Assembly: GCA_019090795.1 (NCBI GenBank)
Contig: JAHRVG010000077.1
Span: 1-32,270 of the forward strand
Origin: Paracoccaceae bacterium
Lineage (GTDB): Bacteria; Pseudomonadota; Alphaproteobacteria; Rhodobacterales; Rhodobacteraceae
Direction: 5' to 3'
DNA: 32,270 bases
Shown: positions 1-7,786 of the stretch, one piece after another
Position numbering within the stretch: position 1 is the stretch's first letter
How the letters are laid out: each line of letters opens with the position of its first letter
The notes under the pieces: model-generated
What the model saw: only the letters and a program-made list of their open reading frames with translations
Told to the model about the DNA's origin: nothing
The model's database searches: none
Made by a program: the position numbers and the translations under genes

Positions 1-216
1 ATGCCACAGCACTGGATTGTACAGGGGTTGCCGCTGTAATTTGGGGCGTATTCCCTGATAAAAGCGCGGGGGCCAAAGCACCGGATTTCTGACCGGCAAC
101 CTGATTTTGCGGCGCGGGCCGGAGGTCAGTTGCCGCTGGCGTGGTTTGCGGCGCAGTTTGGGTATTAATGCTTTGTGTCAATGTTGCATTTCCGGATGCC
201 ACAGCACTGGATTGTA
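1..216. repeat. 21-base direct repeat pair inside the partial left-edge gene
   Basis: Bases 1-21 and 196-216 are identical (atgccacagcactggattgta). They are 195 bases apart, exactly 65 codons, so on the minus strand both copies encode the same peptide core QSSAVA in the same frame. This suggests a repeated module in the disordered region of the protein; a third copy may lie beyond the left edge. Confidence 0.75.
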
Positions 217-616
217 TCTGAATATTGCTTGTAAAGGGTTCCGACACCTCCGGAACCCAGACAGTCTGCGAAAAAAATGTTGCTTTCCCCCCTTGGTTTA
301 GGGGCTGGGTAAAAAACTGCGCCTGTGGGCCCGTTAGAATTTCGAGCCTGTTCAACTTGGGTACAATAGTCTGGGTCAACAGTGACTCGCCAATTTCCGC
401 CCCAGATTGTTGTGGGCTAGCGTCCGTGGCTTCTTTTGGGCCCTCTTGTACGTTTTGGGCCGCTAGAAGCTTTGTTCGAGGGGTGCCCAGAACCAGTTCG
501 CCAAACTCTGTGCTAGGTTTAACTGCATGCAGCGTCGCTTGAACTGGCGCGGAACTACCTTTGCCAGATTGCCCCACTTTCAAAATGGACGTAAAAATAT
601 TCATACTTTGTTCCAT
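1..616 (-). CDS. N-terminal part of a Gln/Thr/Pro-rich protein, possibly FliK-like (partial)
   Basis: The minus strand is open without a stop from an ATG at 616 to the left edge, giving 205 codons, so this is the first part of a longer gene. GAAGG lies about a dozen bases before that ATG; a second in-frame ATG is at 604. The protein begins MEQSMNIFTSILKVG and then becomes low-complexity, rich in Gln, Thr, Ala, Pro and Ser, with no membrane segment or cysteine. Such a disordered N-terminal region is typical of flagellar hook-length control proteins (FliK), which keep their conserved domain at the C-terminus, here outside the window. That assignment is a guess from composition. The gene follows the sigma-factor gene by 13 bases and is probably cotranscribed with it. 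It contains an in-frame 21-base repeat. Confidence 0.55.
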   Translation of the reverse strand, partial: MEQSMNIFTSILKVGQSGKGSSAPVQATLHAVKPSTEFGELVLGTPRTKLLAAQNVQEGPKEATDASPQQSGAEIGESLLTQTIVPKLNRLEILTGPQAQFFTQPLNQGGKATFFSQTVWVPEVSEPFTSNIQIQSSAVASGNATLTQSINTQTAPQTTPAATDLRPAPQNQVAGQKSGALAPALLSGNTPQITAATPVQSSAVA

Positions 617-629
617 CGAAAGGAAACCT

Positions 630-1376
630 TCAATCTAGCATTTCTAGGTGGAAACCGCATTTGGGCAACTCTCTTCGCAACCGCATAACAGCATGTCTTT
701 CTATTTGGCGCAGCCGAGTCTGGCTCATTTTCATTTCATTGGCCAGATCACGCGCACAATCCGGCTCCGGTTTCAGTTTCAGCCGCCTAATGATTTGTTG
801 TTCGGTGGGGGACAAAATATCCATCGCACTATAGAGCGCGCGCGACAGCGCCCTTGAAGAAGACTTTGCCAACACTTGCTCTTCCGGGTTCAAGTCAGCA
901 CACCGCAATGTTTTTATGCCATTATTCCCGGCACCATAAGAGGCCGCATCCAAGGGTACTCCCCCCTTTATCGCCCTTTGGGCATTGCTTAACTTTTCAC
1001 CTTGCAACCTGCCTCCGCAAGCATCCACATAAATCCGGGAAGGAATATCAATAACCACTTTGACCCGCACCAGCGCGGAAGATATTCCCGCCGTTACCCA
1101 CCATTTGGCGTAAGATGAAAAGCGGACTTTAAACGATAGATCAAAGCTATCGGCCGCCCGCATCAACCCTATGATACCCTCTGCCACCAAATCCTCTAAA
1201 TGCACGGGGTTATTTGACCAGACGAGGGCTTGTGCCCAGACCAGCCGCGCATGAGAGCGTACCAGAACCTCCAGAGATTTTCTGTCGCCCTCCTGTTGCC
1301 AACTCTTCAGAGCAACACGTTCTTGATTGGCGTCCAACACAGGTTCTTGCAGTGCAGCGTGATATGACAAGGACAT
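630..1376 (-). CDS. RpoH-like alternative sigma-70 family factor
   Basis: This 248-residue protein has the layout of a small group 3 sigma factor. Region 2 runs from about residue 20 to 110: RSHARLVWAQ resembles the LVxSHLRLV segment of RpoH, and FSSYAKWWV resembles the ATYAMWWI helix that recognises the -10 element. A C-terminal region 4 (about residues 185-240) contains LSPTEQQIIRRL and a helix-turn-helix ending in QIERHAVMRLRREL. It is shorter and much more divergent than housekeeping RpoH, so it is probably a paralogue with a specialised regulon. The stop lies 13 bases before the Gln-rich gene at 616, suggesting an operon. If that partner is flagellar, this factor could serve motility genes, but nothing seen here proves it. 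Confidence 0.8.
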   Translation of the reverse strand: MSLSYHAALQEPVLDANQERVALKSWQQEGDRKSLEVLVRSHARLVWAQALVWSNNPVHLEDLVAEGIIGLMRAADSFDLSFKVRFSSYAKWWVTAGISSALVRVKVVIDIPSRIYVDACGGRLQGEKLSNAQRAIKGGVPLDAASYGAGNNGIKTLRCADLNPEEQVLAKSSSRALSRALYSAMDILSPTEQQIIRRLKLKPEPDCARDLANEMKMSQTRLRQIERHAVMRLRRELPKCGFHLEMLD

Positions 1377-1485
1377 AGCCTAAAACCACCTTACATTTCA
1401 TGTATAGTAAGAATAGAAATACACGCCACACGTAAAATGGAAAGTAATCTTTGGTTTATGTAATTTTAACTATAATTAACAAATT

Positions 1486-2232
1486 CTAATCATAGTAATT
1501 GTTAACCCGCACAGTATCCCTATGTATCTCACCCATCACAGCTTCGGAAATACTCTTTTTCCAGTCGTTACCGTTAAAGACATTACTGTGCAGTTTAGTC
1601 AAATTGATGCTTTTTTGCCCGAACAATTGTTTACCGACATGGGAACCCATGTGCTTCATGTGCCTGCTCACGCGGCTCTTATCATCTTTCCGTTTATGAT
1701 CCGCCAAATTGTATTGAGGCTGCCCGTCCCAATACTCCTTCAACGACAAAAACACACCTTCACGGAAACTTTGGCAGCACACTTTCTGCTTTTGAAATTC
1801 CGGGCTCTCAATCAGGCGGCAATAGGAATTTACCATTACCAAAAGAACTTCGGGTTCACACTGAATGGGAAACACGCAATCTTTGATAAGATTTAAAAGT
1901 GTATCTCCGATTAGCAACCCAAGTTCAAAAGACACATTTGCTTGGCTACTTGACTCCATCCAGCCATGCTCTTTGAAGATAACAATCATCGCCCCGAAAG
2001 GAACATCCGCACAGAGCTCCTCAGCCAACACATCACCCAAATGAATCTCGGGCAAAAGCTCTATGTGCTCCGAGACAATACAGCTGCGACTTACACCCGA
2101 TTTCGCACTCAGCGGAACTGTGCGCAATGGCAGTATCAATCCCAATAGGCGCGTAACTTCCTGACACTTCCTGCTGTTAGCAGCAAAAATATCACCCTTC
2201 CAAATACTCTCGAGCAGCTTCGTATTTTGCAT
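1486..2232 (-). CDS. hypothetical protein, 248 residues, family not recognised
   Basis: The ATG at 2232 is preceded by GGAG at a 5-base distance, so the start is well supported. The product is soluble, without a signal peptide or clear membrane segment. It has scattered cysteines (including a CC pair near residue 152) and a basic C-terminal third (around HKRKDDKSRVSRHMKHMG) that could bind nucleic acid or be disordered. I recognise no domain. The gene is visibly more AT-rich than the genes to its right and is flanked by AT-rich spacers, which suggests separate acquisition. It points the same way as the sigma-factor gene, 109 bases upstream of it. A structure-based search would be the way to place it. 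Confidence 0.65.
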   Translation of the reverse strand: MQNTKLLESIWKGDIFAANSRKCQEVTRLLGLILPLRTVPLSAKSGVSRSCIVSEHIELLPEIHLGDVLAEELCADVPFGAMIVIFKEHGWMESSSQANVSFELGLLIGDTLLNLIKDCVFPIQCEPEVLLVMVNSYCRLIESPEFQKQKVCCQSFREGVFLSLKEYWDGQPQYNLADHKRKDDKSRVSRHMKHMGSHVGKQLFGQKSINLTKLHSNVFNGNDWKKSISEAVMGEIHRDTVRVNNYYD

Positions 2233-2522
2233 GGTTTCTCCAAGATATTCCAGTGTTCCTTAACATTAAAACCGCTTACTCAATGACAACACAACCATTA
2301 ATAGTTCTTAGACGATGTTTAGAGAAGTGTAAAATTGTTAATGTTGTTACACTAAATATAGGTGCCTGCGGTCATGCCTTTACTATATATGTGTTCATAT
2401 GTGAAAAAAATGGCACTAAAGTAGAGCTTTTATCGTCATATTTACCCTGAAAAGGGAATTCAGAATTACTACTTTAACTTAACATTTCCTAAAGTTGTTT
2501 TAAGAAATTAGTAGCCCCCACT
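2233..2522. other. AT-rich intergenic spacer with an inverted repeat
   Basis: No convincing gene is seen in these 290 bases. The spacer is markedly AT-rich and should hold the promoter of the unknown gene starting at 2232. An inverted repeat, GTGTAA at 2327-2332 and TTACAC at 2347-2352 separated by 14 bases, could be a regulator site, but it has no second copy that I noticed. The spacer ends where the transposase remnant begins. Confidence 0.45.
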
Positions 2523-2735
2523 TTAGGTGGCGACCACCCCGCAATACTTGATCTTCTCAAAGAATCTCTGAATCAAGTGTCGCGCATTGTAAAATGCTCT
2601 ATCATAGTATCTTTGGGATTTTCGATTGGATTCAAGTGGCGAGACAACCAGCGTTCCGGCCAAAACGAACAGCCCAATAGCTGTGATCCAGCTCCTTGTC
2701 CGTTGTCCGGGGACAGCTGGCCTGCAAACCATGAG
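2523..2735 (-). pseudogene. IS5-family transposase remnant (C-terminal fragment, frameshifted)
   Basis: Read on the minus strand, the last 45 or so codons before the stop at 2523 give a typical C-terminal IS5-type transposase segment: ESNRK, then YYDRAFYNARHLIQRFFEKIK, ending GVVAT. In intact relatives this is a PKSNRK...YDxxLYKxRHLIENFFxKLKQxRxIATRYDK block carrying the catalytic Glu. Here the equivalent of that Glu (HLIEN) reads Gln (HLIQR), and the protein stops right after VAT. Upstream, a different frame gives TDKELDHS, resembling the ADKxYD region, so at least one frameshift lies near 2655-2670. No inverted-repeat ends could be identified. It lies about 100 bases past the CoA-ligase stop codon. 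The left half of the call is less certain. Confidence 0.65.
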
Positions 2736-2841
2736 AGGGGCCATGTGCCGAACGTGCTCGGTTGCATGTGGCGTGTGTGAACAATGCGGAATTTTCCAAA
2801 GGATGACATCGCCTAGGCTGCATGCAGGCCCGATTAGACGC

Positions 2842-4377
2842 CTACACCCGCAGTTTAAACCGCTGGATTTTCCCGGTTGCCGTTTTCGGTAGATCATCCA
2901 CGAAATCAATCCAGCGCGGATACTTCCACGGGCCGACAGATTCTTTCACATGCTCCTTGAGCAACTCAAACAAACCTTCCTGTGACACGCCGGAATTCAG
3001 CACCACAAAGGCTTTGGGTTTTGTCAGGTTTTCATCATCCTCATGGGCAACAACGGCAACCTCCAGAACACTGGGATGAGCAACCAGCGCCTGCTCCACC
3101 TCAAACGGGGAAACCCAACGCCCTGATACTTTGAACATATCATCGGTGCGTCCACAATAAGTGTAATATCCCTGCTCATTGCGGGTATATTTGTCACCTG
3201 TATGGGTCCACTCGCCTGCAAAAGTCGCCCGCGATTTGGCCCGCTGATTCCAATACCCGTCAGCAGCGGAACCGCCTGAAACCAGCAGCTCGCCGATCTC
3301 GTCCACACCCACCTCACTGCCATCTTCATCCACCAACCGAAGTTTGTACCCGGGAATTTCCTTGCCAGAGGTGCCATAATTCACGTCATCCGGCCAATTT
3401 GACAGGAAAACATGCAGCATTTCGGTCGAACCGATGCCATCCAAAATATCGACATTCATCCGCTTTGCCCAGTTTTTGCCCACATCTTCAGGCAAAGCTT
3501 CGCCCGCAGAAATGCACAGTCGCAGTCGGCTTGATCCGTTCTGCGGTGTGCAACTGTTATCCGCCAGCATTGCCGCATAAAGCGTTGGAACACCAAAGAA
3601 CAGGGTCGGGTTATAAGTGTTCATAACGTCAAGAACCGTCTGCGGCGTAGGTCTACCAGCGAATAAAACCGCGGTAGCGCCAACCGCCATCGGAATGGCC
3701 ATTGCCGCACCGTACCCATAAGCAAAGAACAGTTTCGCGGCTGAAAAGCATATATCACCCGGCTGCAATTCCAGCACTTGTTTGCCAAAATGCTCTGCCA
3801 CATACATCGGGCTGGAATGCACATGCCGCACACCCTTTGGGGCACCCGTAGATCCAGAGGAATACAGCCAGAAAGCGGTTTCGTCGCTACAGGTATCGGC
3901 AGTTTCGGCGGTGTCATCCGCCGCTTCCAACAAGGTTTGTAGATCGGGGTAGTCCTGCCCGTCCCCATCAACAACAACAACCTGGTGCAATGAACCCATC
4001 TGCGGGATCAGCGGCTCTATCACCGGTAACAGGCCTGCAGATACAAACAACGCCTCTACCCGGCTGTCCGTGAACATGTATTCATACTGGTCCGCCGTCA
4101 GCAGCGTGTTCAGGCAGACCGGCACCACACCAGCGCGCAGAGCGCCCCAATAGACCACCGGCCAATCCACCGTATCGTGCATCAGTATCGCCACGCGAGC
4201 TTCCCGCTTGATCCCCATGCTACGCAACAGATTGGCCATTTTGTAAGTGGCGGTCTGTAACGCACCATAGGTCAGCGTGTTCTTCCCCTCAATAAACGCC
4301 AGCTTGTCGCCCAACCCCTGTTCAACGTTGCGATCCACGAAATCACTGACGGCATTATACGGCCTAGGTGTATCCAT
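2842..4377 (-). CDS. badA: benzoate- or 4-hydroxybenzoate-CoA ligase
   Basis: This 511-residue member of the ANL (AMP-forming acyl-CoA synthetase) family matches the benzoate-CoA ligase subgroup. It activates the acid with ATP and CoA in the cytoplasm, the entry step of anaerobic aromatic degradation. Visible motifs are the P-loop YSSGSTGAPKG (172-182), FFAYGYG (217-223), GIGSTEM (314-320), HTGDKY (392-397), GRTDDMFKVSGRWVSP (409-424) and the C-terminal PKTATGKIQR with catalytic Lys503. The length is close to that of known benzoate-CoA ligases. Whether benzoate, 4-hydroxybenzoate or both are used cannot be decided from sequence; the hcr genes make both reasonable. It stands alone, with an IS remnant downstream. 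A copy of the shared GTA-N6-TAC element lies 37-63 bases upstream of its start. The short C-terminus (KLRV) could be natural. Confidence 0.88.
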   Translation of the reverse strand: MDTPRPYNAVSDFVDRNVEQGLGDKLAFIEGKNTLTYGALQTATYKMANLLRSMGIKREARVAILMHDTVDWPVVYWGALRAGVVPVCLNTLLTADQYEYMFTDSRVEALFVSAGLLPVIEPLIPQMGSLHQVVVVDGDGQDYPDLQTLLEAADDTAETADTCSDETAFWLYSSGSTGAPKGVRHVHSSPMYVAEHFGKQVLELQPGDICFSAAKLFFAYGYGAAMAIPMAVGATAVLFAGRPTPQTVLDVMNTYNPTLFFGVPTLYAAMLADNSCTPQNGSSRLRLCISAGEALPEDVGKNWAKRMNVDILDGIGSTEMLHVFLSNWPDDVNYGTSGKEIPGYKLRLVDEDGSEVGVDEIGELLVSGGSAADGYWNQRAKSRATFAGEWTHTGDKYTRNEQGYYTYCGRTDDMFKVSGRWVSPFEVEQALVAHPSVLEVAVVAHEDDENLTKPKAFVVLNSGVSQEGLFELLKEHVKESVGPWKYPRWIDFVDDLPKTATGKIQRFKLRV

Positions 4378-4413
4378 TTCGTTGTTTCTCCCCTGACAAT
4401 GCCCTTAAAGTCG

Positions 4414-4440
4414 TATTTATGTACTGCTTTACTAGTTAGG
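4414..4440. promoter_or_regulatory. copy 1 of the shared GTA-N6-TAC operator, upstream of the CoA ligase
   Basis: The left half-site is TATTTATGTA, followed by a 6-base spacer (CTGCTT) and the right half-site TACTAGTTAGG. On the opposite strand it begins CCTAACTAGTA, close to the CCTAATTAAGTA of the copy before the hemerythrin gene. It is the weakest of the four copies, but the fixed GTA-N6-TAC core and AT-rich arms are kept. It lies between the ligase start (4377) and the ubiD terminus, where the ligase promoter must be. Candidate regulator: the BadM-like protein at 12228-12647 (inference). Confidence 0.6.
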
Positions 4441-4609
4441 TGGATCGTAGCAAAGAAAGATCGTCATGACAACGCTTCTCCCTAAAGGCTGGGATACCCC
4501 TATCGGGTACTCTAACGGCATAACGGTGCCAGTGGGGGAAATTATTTTTGGCATTTACTATCGTACGGTTTGCAAGAATGCCCGCTGCCAAACACAAAGT
4601 GCTGCGCGC

Positions 4610-6091
4610 CTATTTGAACAAATCCGGTAGGTTTCGCGTGATTAGATCGACAGCAAAACTTGCATCTTCAGGGTTTGTTGCCATGACATCCCCCCAGTCT
4701 CGGGATGTTTCGCTTTCGATTTTGTTTGTTGCGTCAATCCCTATTTTTCCAGCAAGCCCCGGTTGGGGTGAGGCAAAATCAAGATAGTCCATCGGCGTAT
4801 TCTCCAAAACCATAACATCACGTCCCGGGTCCATTCGCGTGGCCAAAGCCCATGCAATATCATCCCAGTTTGACGGGTCAATATCATCATCGACCACCAC
4901 AATTATCTTGGTATAGCTAAACTGCGGTAGCATGCCCCAAAGCGCCATCATCACCCGCCTTGCCTGACCGGGATAACGCTTATTGATGCTGACAACGGCC
5001 ATGCGATAGGAACAGGCTGCAGGGGGAAGCCAAAGATCACGGATTTCCGGAATCTGCGCCCGGATGGTTGGCAAAGCAAGTTTGTTGAATACTTCACCAA
5101 TAATCGCCGGTTCATCCGGTGGGCGACCAGTATAGGTTGACAGATACAGCGGATCGCGCTGATGGGTAATGGCTGTCACCTGCACCACGGGAAACGGCTC
5201 GGCGGTATTGTAATACCCAGTGTGGTCGCCAAACGGCCCTTCCGGTGCCATTTTATCAGGTGAGACCCACCCCTCAATCACGATCTCGGCTTCTGCCGGA
5301 ACCAGCAAAGGCACTGTTTTGGCGGGAACAAGGCGCGGGCGCGCACCGCGAATTGCACCAGAGAATGTCAGTTCGGATACGGTTTCAGGCAACGGCAGCG
5401 CCGCCGACAACAAGGTCGCCGGATCTGCACCTATAACGATGGCGACGGGGGTTGGTTCCCCGTTGCTGGCCCAACTGCGATGATGCGCAGCACCTCCGCG
5501 ATGGGGCAACCACCGCATGATCAACTTGTCGCGCCCCAGAACCTGCGCACGGTAAACACCGGCATTGTAATGCCCAACCTCTTGAATTTTAGATCCGAAA
5601 GGGCGCGTCAACACCACAGGCCAGGTAATCAACGGCCCTACATCTCCGCGCCAATGGGTCTGAACCGGAATAGTTGCCAGATCAACCTCGTCCCCTTGGC
5701 TAACAACCTCTTGCACAGGTGCTTTGCTGCAAATTTTGGGTCGTGTTAAAAGTGCTGCTTTCAACATCGGCCACCGCGACAAGGCATCGCGCAACCCATC
5801 CGGTGCGCTTGGGGTTCTCAGCGCTGCAAGAAAATCCCCCAGGTCACCAAGATGGTCAACACCAACCCCAAGCCCGGCTGCAACACGCCCTTTGCTGCCA
5901 AAAAGGTTCACAATCACTGGCATGTCAGCGCGGCTGCCATCCGCGCGCAGGGGGTGATCAAACCGCAAAACCGGCCCGCCCTTTTCCAGAACGGCACGGT
6001 GCGCAGCGGTCATCTGATAGCGAAGGGAAACCGGTTCAGACAAGGTTTTGAACTGACCAGTATCGTCGCACCAGTTCAGAAAGCTGCGCAA
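4610..6091 (-). CDS. ubiD: UbiD-family prenylated-FMN decarboxylase, probably 4-hydroxy-3-polyprenylbenzoate carboxy-lyase
   Basis: UbiD removes the carboxyl group of polyprenylated 4-hydroxybenzoate in ubiquinone synthesis, using prenylated FMN made by UbiX (not in this window). The 493 residues counted from the TTG at 6091 include the cofactor/metal segment NAGVYRAQVLG (176-186), IMRWLPHRGG (191-200) and the acidic catalytic segment EGPFGDHTGYY (284-294). The TTG has no ribosome site, and homology-like sequence (RDYPPYPSLRSFLNW) continues upstream of it. AAAGGA at 6127-6132 is correctly spaced for a start at ATC (6121) or ATT (6118), so translation probably begins there at a rare codon. The gene is divergent from ubiTUV, and the two share an Fnr-type palindrome, which supports a ubiquinone role over a catabolic decarboxylase. 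Confidence 0.87.
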   Translation of the reverse strand: MRSFLNWCDDTGQFKTLSEPVSLRYQMTAAHRAVLEKGGPVLRFDHPLRADGSRADMPVIVNLFGSKGRVAAGLGVGVDHLGDLGDFLAALRTPSAPDGLRDALSRWPMLKAALLTRPKICSKAPVQEVVSQGDEVDLATIPVQTHWRGDVGPLITWPVVLTRPFGSKIQEVGHYNAGVYRAQVLGRDKLIMRWLPHRGGAAHHRSWASNGEPTPVAIVIGADPATLLSAALPLPETVSELTFSGAIRGARPRLVPAKTVPLLVPAEAEIVIEGWVSPDKMAPEGPFGDHTGYYNTAEPFPVVQVTAITHQRDPLYLSTYTGRPPDEPAIIGEVFNKLALPTIRAQIPEIRDLWLPPAACSYRMAVVSINKRYPGQARRVMMALWGMLPQFSYTKIIVVVDDDIDPSNWDDIAWALATRMDPGRDVMVLENTPMDYLDFASPQPGLAGKIGIDATNKIESETSRDWGDVMATNPEDASFAVDLITRNLPDLFK

Positions 6092-6171
6092 GCTCGGGTA
6101 TGGAGGGTAATCGCGAATGATAGTGTTCCTTTGATAAGTAATCTTGCGCCTAACAGCTAAGAAACGACGCC

Positions 6172-6191
6172 AACTTGACGATCGTCAAGTT
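6172..6191. promoter_or_regulatory. perfect 20-base Crp/Fnr-type palindrome between ubiD and ubiTUV
   Basis: AACTTGACGATCGTCAAGTT is an uninterrupted perfect palindrome. Its core TTGAC-GATC-GTCAA has the TTGAN6TCAA architecture of Fnr/FixK/AadR boxes, with C/G instead of the usual T/A at the fifth position. It is about 80 bases from the ubiT start and 60-90 bases from the possible ubiD starts, so it could control both directions. The same 14-base core recurs at 11336-11349 beside the crp/fnr gene. Confidence 0.78.
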
Positions 6192-6261
6192 ATGGTGGCT
6201 CACCCTCGGATAAAGAGAAAAATACGCTCCTGCCAATTCGACTGCCGCGAAAGGACACCCT

Positions 6262-6804
6262 TTGCCTCAGGATATGCCGTTGATTCCGATATTTCCTCCG
6301 GTGCTTGCGCGCATATTTGCGCCATTGCCCCTTTTGCCGCTATCCCTATCGCTGACCGCCTATTCAAAAAGGGTCGCCAATAAGCACCCTGGCCTTTTCC
6401 GCCGTCTAGGAGAGCACGATCACGCGCGGTACATTCTTGATCCAACCGATTTGCCGTTTGTCATTTGCCTTGAACCAAAAGGCGGCACACCACGGGTATT
6501 CGCAATCCGTGGATCAGCGGAGGGTGATGCGCGGATCGCAGGCCCGCTCGCGGCGCTACTGGGATTGGTACATGGCGCTTTTGACGGCGATGCGTTGTTC
6601 TTTTCCCGTGATTTGGTGATCGAGGGAGACACAGCAGCCGCCTTGGCATTGCGCAATGCAGTCGATGATGCCGAACTTGATATTTCAGAAGAAATCGCGG
6701 CAATGTCAGGCCCGTTTGCACAGCCGTTGCAACGGCTGTTTGCCTTTATCCAAGGCCGGAGCGGCGTGTTTCTATCGCGCCCCGAGGAGGCCACACTGTG
6801 GTAA
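6262..6804 (+). CDS. ubiT: UbiT, SCP2-domain accessory factor of O2-independent ubiquinone synthesis
   Basis: This 180-residue protein has the SCP2-like lipid-binding fold of UbiT. A hydrophobic N-terminal stretch (about residues 5-30) is followed by an ALxxxxLGLVHGAFDGDALFFSRDLVIEGDT core, where FSRDLxIxGDTxxxLALRNAxD is the family signature. In the known system UbiT binds ubiquinone intermediates and acts with UbiU and UbiV when O2 is absent. The TTG at 6262 is preceded by AAAGGA at a 6-base distance; an in-frame ATG at 6274 is too far from it. The stop overlaps the start of ubiU, so the three genes form one translationally coupled operon. Transcription is probably set by the Fnr-type palindrome about 80 bases upstream. 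Confidence 0.88.
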   Translation: MPQDMPLIPIFPPVLARIFAPLPLLPLSLSLTAYSKRVANKHPGLFRRLGEHDHARYILDPTDLPFVICLEPKGGTPRVFAIRGSAEGDARIAGPLAALLGLVHGAFDGDALFFSRDLVIEGDTAAALALRNAVDDAELDISEEIAAMSGPFAQPLQRLFAFIQGRSGVFLSRPEEATLW

Positions 6805-7781
6805 TGGAAATCGTCTGTCCAGCAGGCACACCGGCGGCATTACGCGCGGCAGTAAGGGCCGGTGCCCACACCATCTATTGCGGTTTTGCTGATGAAACCA
6901 ACGCCCGCAACTTTCCAGGGTTGAATTTTGATCGTACCGAAATGCGCGAAGGCGTGGCCTTTGCCCATGGCCACGGTTCAAAAGTTCTGGTTGCAATTAA
7001 CACTTATCCGCGTGCCGGATCTGAACATATCTGGCACAGTGCCGTATCAGACGCCGCATCTGCGGGCGCTGATGCGGTTATTCTGGCCGATCCGGGTTTG
7101 CTGGATTATGCCGCGCGTCATCATCCGCAATTGCGCCGCCACCTGTCGGTTCAGGCGGCTGCCGCCAATGCGGATGTGATCAACTTTTATGCCCAGAGTT
7201 TTGGCGTAAAACGGGTTGTTCTACCCCGTGTTCTATCGGTGGCTGAAATCGTTGCGATCAATGCACAAACCGAGGTTGAAACCGAAGTGTTTGTTTTCGG
7301 CGGCCTGTGTGTCATGGCCGAGGGGCGCTGTTCTTTGTCCTCCTATGCCACCGGCAGATCACCCAATATGAATGGTGTCTGTTCTCCGGCCAGCCATGTA
7401 GAATATCACGAGAGCAACGGCACACTGGACGCGCGCCTTGGCGGTTATGCAATCCACCGTGTCGGCAAAGACGAACCAGCTCCCTACCCGACATTGTGCA
7501 AAGGATGTTTTAGCGCTGGCGAAAAATCCGGCCATCTGTTCGAAGACCCGGTAAGCCTGAATGCCGAACAACTGATCCCTCAACTGCAAAAAGCTGGCGT
7601 CACCGCACTCAAGATCGAAGGGCGGCAACGGTCACGATCCTATGTTGCCCAAGTCGTGCGCAATTTCCGGGCCGCAGTCGATGCTCTCGACGCCGGATTG
7701 CCGATGCCCCAAGGAATGTTGGCACGCCTATCGGAAGGTCAGGCAGTGACAACCGGTGCCTATAAAAAGACATGGAGATAG
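6798..7781 (+). CDS. ubiU: UbiU, Fe-S peptidase-U32-family protein for anaerobic ubiquinone hydroxylation
   Basis: UbiU and UbiV form a heterodimer that hydroxylates the ubiquinone ring without O2, using prephenate as oxygen donor in the characterised system. The 327 residues have the U32 fold, starting VMEIVCPAGTPAALRAAVRAGAHTIYCGF. The four cluster cysteines are visible as C171, C178, C195 and C234 in GGLCVMAEGRC, NGVCSP and YPTLCKGC, with spacing very close to that known for UbiU. The GTG at 6798 has GAGGAGG seven bases upstream, inside the ubiT terminus; an ATG at 6804 is less well placed. U32 proteins can also be RlhA or TrhP tRNA/rRNA enzymes, but pairing with UbiT and UbiV settles the call. 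Confidence 0.92.
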   Translation: MVMEIVCPAGTPAALRAAVRAGAHTIYCGFADETNARNFPGLNFDRTEMREGVAFAHGHGSKVLVAINTYPRAGSEHIWHSAVSDAASAGADAVILADPGLLDYAARHHPQLRRHLSVQAAAANADVINFYAQSFGVKRVVLPRVLSVAEIVAINAQTEVETEVFVFGGLCVMAEGRCSLSSYATGRSPNMNGVCSPASHVEYHESNGTLDARLGGYAIHRVGKDEPAPYPTLCKGCFSAGEKSGHLFEDPVSLNAEQLIPQLQKAGVTALKIEGRQRSRSYVAQVVRNFRAAVDALDAGLPMPQGMLARLSEGQAVTTGAYKKTWR

Positions 7782-7786
7782 TAGGA

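Noticed and set aside
107-542. Plus-strand open frames of 64 and 105 codons near the left edge
   Set aside because: They lie opposite the long minus-strand frame that has a start, ribosome site, coding-like composition and an in-frame repeat, and their own products resemble nothing.
2523-2909. A 128-codon minus-strand open frame overlapping the end of the CoA ligase gene
   Set aside because: Its first third is the ligase read in another frame; only the last part carries transposase similarity, so it is treated as an IS remnant, not a gene.
4460-4475. GATCGTCATGACAACG upstream of the CoA ligase as another Fnr-type site
   Set aside because: Only a partial match to the TTGAC-N4-GTCAA palindrome with the wrong spacing.
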